Assembly: GCA_002308795.1 (NCBI GenBank)
Contig: DBVV01000082.1
Location: forward strand, 14,927 to 41,211
Direction of reading: 5' to 3'
Source of the DNA: Mageeibacillus sp. UBA1255
GTDB taxonomy: Bacteria; Bacillota; Clostridia; UBA1212; UBA1255
Length of the DNA: 26,285 nt
Part shown: in pieces, positions 22,821 through 26,285 of the stretch
Layout: every line of letters begins with the position of its first letter
Position numbering within the stretch: position 1 is the stretch's first letter
The notes under the pieces: model-generated
The model's input: the letters and a program-made list of their open reading frames with translations, nothing else
Databases searched by the model: none
Told to the model about the DNA's origin: nothing
Position numbers and translations under genes: made by a program

Positions 22821-24038
22821 TTGAAACAGGAACGTTATTTTCCGCAGCTTACGGTAAGTAAAAAAGCAGAGCTCAGCCTGAGGCGCGGCCATCCGTGGGT
22901 CTACGGCGAGGAGCTCAGAAACGACGTGCCTGTATCGTTCCCTAACGGAGGGCTGGTAGACGTCGTATCGGAAAAAGGCAGATACCTGGGCACCGGATTT
23001 TACAGCGAGAAAAGCAAGATCAAAGTGCGGGTACTGTCGGACAATGCAAACGAGCGGTTTGACGACAGCTTCTGGCAAAGGCGCGTTAAATACGCGGTGA
23101 ATTACCGCCGGAAAGTGATGGGCAATGACATCGACGACTGCCGCATGATATTCGGAGAAGCAGACGGATTTCCGGGGCTTACCGTTGACCGCTACGGACC
23201 GTATATGGTCTCGGAAGTGCTGTCATACGGCATGGACAGAGTGAAGCAGACGGTATACCGGGCGCTCATAGAAGAATTTCCGGGGACGAAGGGAATATAC
23301 GAGCGCGGGGAATCTGCGATAAGGCTGCTTGAAGGATTGCCGAAGCATTCAGGCTGGGCTGAAGGGATCCCGAACGACGGGAACACAAGATGCGAGATCG
23401 CGGAGAACGGCATAAAATATATCGTCGACTTCGCGCTCGGGCAGAAAACAGGCTTTTTCCTTGACCAGAAGTTTAACCGCAGGGCGGTCGCGGCACTTTC
23501 AGAAGGGATGAGGGTGCTTGACCTGTGCACACACACCGGATCCTTCGCGCTAAACGCCGTATCCGGAGGAGCGAAAAGCGTGACCGCGGTGGACGTATCA
23601 CAGGCCGCGCTGGATATTGCCCGCGAAAACGCAGCGATAAACGGTATGGACGGTAAAGTGAGATTCGTCTGCGCAGACGTTTTCGACTACCTTCAGGAAA
23701 CGGAGAAATTGTCCGCGGCGGACAGATCCGACCTGATCATACTGGATCCTCCGGCGTTCACCAAAAGCTCCAGGACGCTGGGCAACGCTAAAAACGGGTA
23801 CAGAGAGATCAATTACAGAGCTATGAGAGCGCTTCCGAGAGGCGGATATCTGGCCACGTGCTCGTGCTCTCACTTTATGACAACAGAGTTGTTCCTTGAA
23901 ACGCTCCGCGCTTCGGCGCTGGACGCGGGAGTGGCGCTTAAAATAGTTGAGATAAGGCATCAGGCGCCTGACCATCCGGTACTTTTAAACGTTCCGGAAA
24001 CCGATTACCTTAAGTTCGTGATATGCCAGGTGATATAA
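22821..24038 (+). CDS. rlmI: RlmI-type 23S rRNA (cytosine-5) methyltransferase
   Basis: Class I SAM-dependent enzyme of the RlmI family, which in E. coli makes m5C1962 in 23S rRNA; the target here is inferred from similarity. An N-terminal PUA-like region (PQLTVSKKAELSLRRGHPWV, then YGEEL) precedes the methyltransferase domain with ALGQKTGFFLDQ, VLDLCTHTGSFAL (the SAM-binding loop), LDPPAFTKS and a Cys-containing CSCSHF near the active site. Length is 405 aa. The TTG at 22821 is the chosen start: GGGAGG ends 7 bases upstream and the family start follows. An in-frame ATG at 22731 has no SD. A two-codon frame ATG-AGT-TGA (22816-22824) overlaps the TTG. ktrB starts 2 bases after its stop. Confidence 0.92.
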   Translation: MKQERYFPQLTVSKKAELSLRRGHPWVYGEELRNDVPVSFPNGGLVDVVSEKGRYLGTGFYSEKSKIKVRVLSDNANERFDDSFWQRRVKYAVNYRRKVMGNDIDDCRMIFGEADGFPGLTVDRYGPYMVSEVLSYGMDRVKQTVYRALIEEFPGTKGIYERGESAIRLLEGLPKHSGWAEGIPNDGNTRCEIAENGIKYIVDFALGQKTGFFLDQKFNRRAVAALSEGMRVLDLCTHTGSFALNAVSGGAKSVTAVDVSQAALDIARENAAINGMDGKVRFVCADVFDYLQETEKLSAADRSDLIILDPPAFTKSSRTLGNAKNGYREINYRAMRALPRGGYLATCSCSHFMTTELFLETLRASALDAGVALKIVEIRHQAPDHPVLLNVPETDYLKFVICQVI

Positions 24039-24040
24039 AT

Positions 24041-25390
24041 ATGGCGAATAAAAGTAGATTCAAAGACAGAACGAAAAAGATAAGCACGTCTCCGTTCCTT
24101 AAGATCATCGTCGGGTTCGCGTTCGTCGCGCTGTTCGGGGCGTTCCTGCTGTCGCTTCCGATATCGACGCACGACCGCGTATTCACGAGATTTGATGACG
24201 CGCTGTTCACATCCACGTCCGCGGTATGCGTTACCGGGCTGGTGGTTAAAGACACGTCATCATACTGGTCCGCTTTCGGGCAGGGCGTGATCTTCGTTTT
24301 GATACAGATAGGCGGGCTGGGCGTAATAACCGTTGCCGCTGCTTTTGCACTGGTCGCACGCAGGAAGATATCGATCGCTCAGCGAAGCACCATACAGGAA
24401 TCGATATCCGCGCCTAAAATGGGAGGCATCGTAAGACTTATCCTGTTCGTATTGCTGATGACGTTTGCATTCGAGACTGCCGGCGCGCTTGCTATGATGC
24501 CGGAGTTTGTAAGGCTGTACGGCGCGAGAGGGATATGGATGGCGATATTCCACTCAGTTTCGGCGTTCTGCAATGCCGGGTTCGACGTGATGGGGCAGAA
24601 AACAGGCGATTTCTCGTCTCTGACGAGTTTCTATGCAAGCCCGCTGATCAACATCGTCGTCGTACTGCTTGTAACGATCGGCGGTATCGGGTACATCACG
24701 TGGGACGATATCCGTACGAATAAACTTCACTTCAAAAAATACGCGCTTCAGACGAAGCTGATACTTGTCACGAGCGCCATACTCGTTGTTGTCCCCGCCG
24801 TACTTTTCTTCATATTCGAATTTCGGGAAATGAAGACCGGTGAGCGCATACTCGTTTCACTGTTCCAGGCGGTAACGCCAAGAACGGCCGGATTCAATAC
24901 CGTTGACCTCAACACCATGAGCGGATCCGGAAGAGGGTTGATGATCGCGCTGATGCTGATCGGAGGTTCTCCCGGGTCAACGGCGGGCGGTATGAAAACT
25001 ACAACGATAGCGGTGCTGTTCGGAAGTATGATCTCGGTGTTCCGCAGAAAGAACGATACGGAGTTTTTCGGCAGGAGGATCGATCCGGAGGTCAGCCGCG
25101 TCGCTGCCGCCGTGCTGATGCTTTACATAACACTGTTCGTAGGATGCGGCCTGATAATAAGCAGGATCGAAGGGATCCCCGCTAACTTGTGCCTGTTCGA
25201 GACCGCATCGGCGATAGGCACCGTCGGATTAACGCTCGGTATCACACCAGGGCTCGGAGTAGCGTCTAAGTTCATTCTTATGTCGCTGATGTTCATCGGG
25301 CGCGTAGGCGGATTGACAATAATTTATGCCGCGATATCGGATAAAAAAGAGATGTCGAGGCTGCCTCAGGGCAAAATAACGGTCGGCTAA
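24041..25390 (+). CDS. ktrB: Potassium uptake protein KtrB (TrkH family)
   Basis: Membrane channel-like subunit of the Ktr potassium uptake system, 449 aa. The four-fold repeated pore region is visible through its loops: STSAVCVTGLVV, FNAGFDVMGQK-like (AFCNAGFDVMGQK), TPRTAGFNTVDL and ASAIGTVGLTLG, the selectivity-filter-like stretches. The GGSPGSTAGGMKTTT segment is the gate-region helix. About eight to ten hydrophobic helices are present. ATG 24041 is chosen for its AGGTGA SD 6 bases upstream; an ATG at 24023 would overlap rlmI by 16 bases. Confidence 0.92.
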   Translation: MANKSRFKDRTKKISTSPFLKIIVGFAFVALFGAFLLSLPISTHDRVFTRFDDALFTSTSAVCVTGLVVKDTSSYWSAFGQGVIFVLIQIGGLGVITVAAAFALVARRKISIAQRSTIQESISAPKMGGIVRLILFVLLMTFAFETAGALAMMPEFVRLYGARGIWMAIFHSVSAFCNAGFDVMGQKTGDFSSLTSFYASPLINIVVVLLVTIGGIGYITWDDIRTNKLHFKKYALQTKLILVTSAILVVVPAVLFFIFEFREMKTGERILVSLFQAVTPRTAGFNTVDLNTMSGSGRGLMIALMLIGGSPGSTAGGMKTTTIAVLFGSMISVFRRKNDTEFFGRRIDPEVSRVAAAVLMLYITLFVGCGLIISRIEGIPANLCLFETASAIGTVGLTLGITPGLGVASKFILMSLMFIGRVGGLTIIYAAISDKKEMSRLPQGKITVG

Positions 25391-25411
25391 ACGGCAGGAA
25401 GGGCAGCTCAC

Positions 25412-25432
25412 CCGCGGCCTTCGGATCCGCGG
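25412..25432. promoter_or_regulatory. GC-rich hairpin between ktrB and ktrA
   Basis: CCGCGG occurs at 25412-25417 and again at 25427-25432, and can fold as a 6-bp stem with a loop containing TTCG. No T run follows, so it is not a typical terminator. It lies in the 70-base spacer, 13 bases before the ktrA SD. Confidence 0.5.
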
Positions 25433-25460
25433 ACAATGCATTTAAGGAGGACAATCAGTT

Positions 25461-26108
25461 ATGAAATCTTTTCTTGTAATCGGACTCGGCAGATTCGGCA
25501 GACATATCTGCAGCCACCTTACGAAACTCGGTCACGAGGTCATGGCGATCGACCGGGATGAAAAATGTGTCAATGATTCTATGGATTTTGTTTCCAGCGC
25601 GCGTATCGGCGACGGGACAGACATTGAATTTCTGAAATCGCTTGGCGTCAGAAATTTTGACTGCTGCATCGTCACTATAAGCGGCGATTTTCAGAGTTCT
25701 CTTGAAACAACTTATAATTTAAAAGAACTCGGAGCACGTCACGTTGTCTCCAGAGCTGAACGCGACGCGCAGGAGAAGTTTCTGCTCAGGAACGGAGCAG
25801 ACGAGGTCGTTTACCCAGAGAAACAGATGGCTAAGATCGCCGCTATCCGCTACAGTTCCGAACATATTCTTGACTATGTGGAGATCAGCGACGATTACGG
25901 TGTGTTTGAAGTGACTGTTCCGAAGAACTGGCTGAATAAAACAGTCGGGCAGCTGGATATCCGCCGTAATTACAACATAAACATCCTGGGGCTTAAACGC
26001 AACGGCCGAATGGATGCGTCGGTCGATGCGTCTACCGTGTTCGATGATGAAAGAACGCTTCTTGTATTAGGTGATTACAAGACGATACAGAAGATATTCA
26101 AGATCTGA
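25461..26108 (+). CDS. ktrA: Potassium uptake regulatory subunit KtrA (RCK/TrkA-N)
   Basis: Cytoplasmic ring-forming subunit that gates KtrB in response to bound nucleotide. The 215-aa protein has a Rossmann NAD/ATP-binding fold with GLGRFG at 8-13, D31 at the end of the second strand (the AIDRDE site) and a GDGTD loop. A C-terminal TrkA-C-like domain runs from about residue 135 to the end. The SD GGAGG (25446-25450 region) lies about 11 bases before ATG 25461. The pair with ktrB is conserved in many Bacillota. A clear terminator follows. Confidence 0.95.
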   Translation: MKSFLVIGLGRFGRHICSHLTKLGHEVMAIDRDEKCVNDSMDFVSSARIGDGTDIEFLKSLGVRNFDCCIVTISGDFQSSLETTYNLKELGARHVVSRAERDAQEKFLLRNGADEVVYPEKQMAKIAAIRYSSEHILDYVEISDDYGVFEVTVPKNWLNKTVGQLDIRRNYNINILGLKRNGRMDASVDASTVFDDERTLLVLGDYKTIQKIFKI

Positions 26109-26165
26109 TTTTTTCTGCTCCGTTCCGCCGGGCTGTGAATATGCACGGTAAAACTGAAACTTTAT

Positions 26166-26194
26166 AAGGCGGCCGCGGGGCCGCCTTTTGTTTT
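26166..26194 (+). terminator. Rho-independent terminator of the rlmI-ktrB-ktrA transcription unit
   Basis: AAGGCGGCC (26166-26174) and GGCCGCCTT (26179-26187) form a perfect 9-bp stem around the loop GCGG. A TTTTGTTTT tract follows. The gene beyond is on the opposite strand, so this is a convergent boundary. Confidence 0.9.
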
Positions 26195-26232
26195 ATCTGT
26201 ATAAAGTGCTGAGAATACTCGGGAGGGAATGG

Positions 26233-26285
26233 CTATTTCATATTATCGACGTACGATGCGGCGGCGAGACCTGCTTCGGCTCCGT
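26233..26285 (-). CDS. 3' end of a minus-strand gene (partial)
   Basis: Reading the minus strand inward from the window edge, the frame gives GAEAGLAAASYVDNMK and then TAG (26235-26233). Only 16 residues are visible. The sequence resembles the C-terminus of many proteins with a Gly/Ala-rich ending, such as flavin oxidoreductases, but that is too little to name it. Its end faces the ktrA terminator. Confidence 0.4.
   Translation of the reverse strand, partial: GAEAGLAAASYVDNMK

Overview
The window reads as ordinary chromosome from a Gram-positive anaerobe-type Bacillota, most likely class Clostridia. GC is near 50 percent by eye, Shine-Dalgarno (SD) sequences are strong (GGAGG), and GTG or TTG starts are common. 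The family mix also fits: AddA-type helicase/nuclease, DUF624, DUF4846, KtrAB and SLBB-HhH ComEA. Genus cannot be told from the sequence alone. I see no prophage, insertion sequence, CRISPR array, tRNA or rRNA.

Layout. (1) 1-2994: a region with two tandem promoters drives a DUF624-like membrane protein and two tandem DUF4846-type membrane-anchored proteins, the second divergent and shortened. (2) 3030-11004: a recombination and RNA-modification block: addA (no addB beside it), an RluB-type pseudouridine synthase, recA, recX and rimO. (3) 11058-13582: pgsA, acpP, rnc and comEA, each of pgsA, acpP and comEA with its own recognisable promoter. (4) 13665-20527: ftsK/spoIIIE, an M19 membrane dipeptidase, a phosphodiester-glycosidase-family protein and an unrecognised membrane-anchored protein. 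(5) 20542-22576, minus strand: ddl and murI, which overlap and supply D-Ala-D-Ala and D-Glu for peptidoglycan. (6) 22821-26108: rlmI, then ktrB and ktrA (potassium uptake), ending in a clear terminator. The last 53 bases hold the 3' end of a minus-strand gene.

The functions fall into DNA repair and uptake (AddA, RecA, RecX, ComEA, FtsK), RNA and ribosome modification (RluB, RimO, RNase III, RlmI), membrane lipid and fatty-acid carrier functions (PgsA, AcpP), cell-wall precursor supply (MurI, Ddl) and ion homeostasis (KtrAB).

The most interesting non-coding signal is an array of TTTCCCG units, spaced about one helical turn apart and ending in inverted copies, just upstream of the comEA promoter. 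A related, shorter arrangement lies just upstream of the recA promoter. Because the two flank a DNA-uptake gene and the recombinase gene, a shared regulator is plausible but unproven. Other points are duplicated promoter/operator-like units at the left edge, interleaved divergent ddl/rlmI promoters, and two TTG-start genes that each carry an ATG-NNT-TGA mini-ORF over the start.
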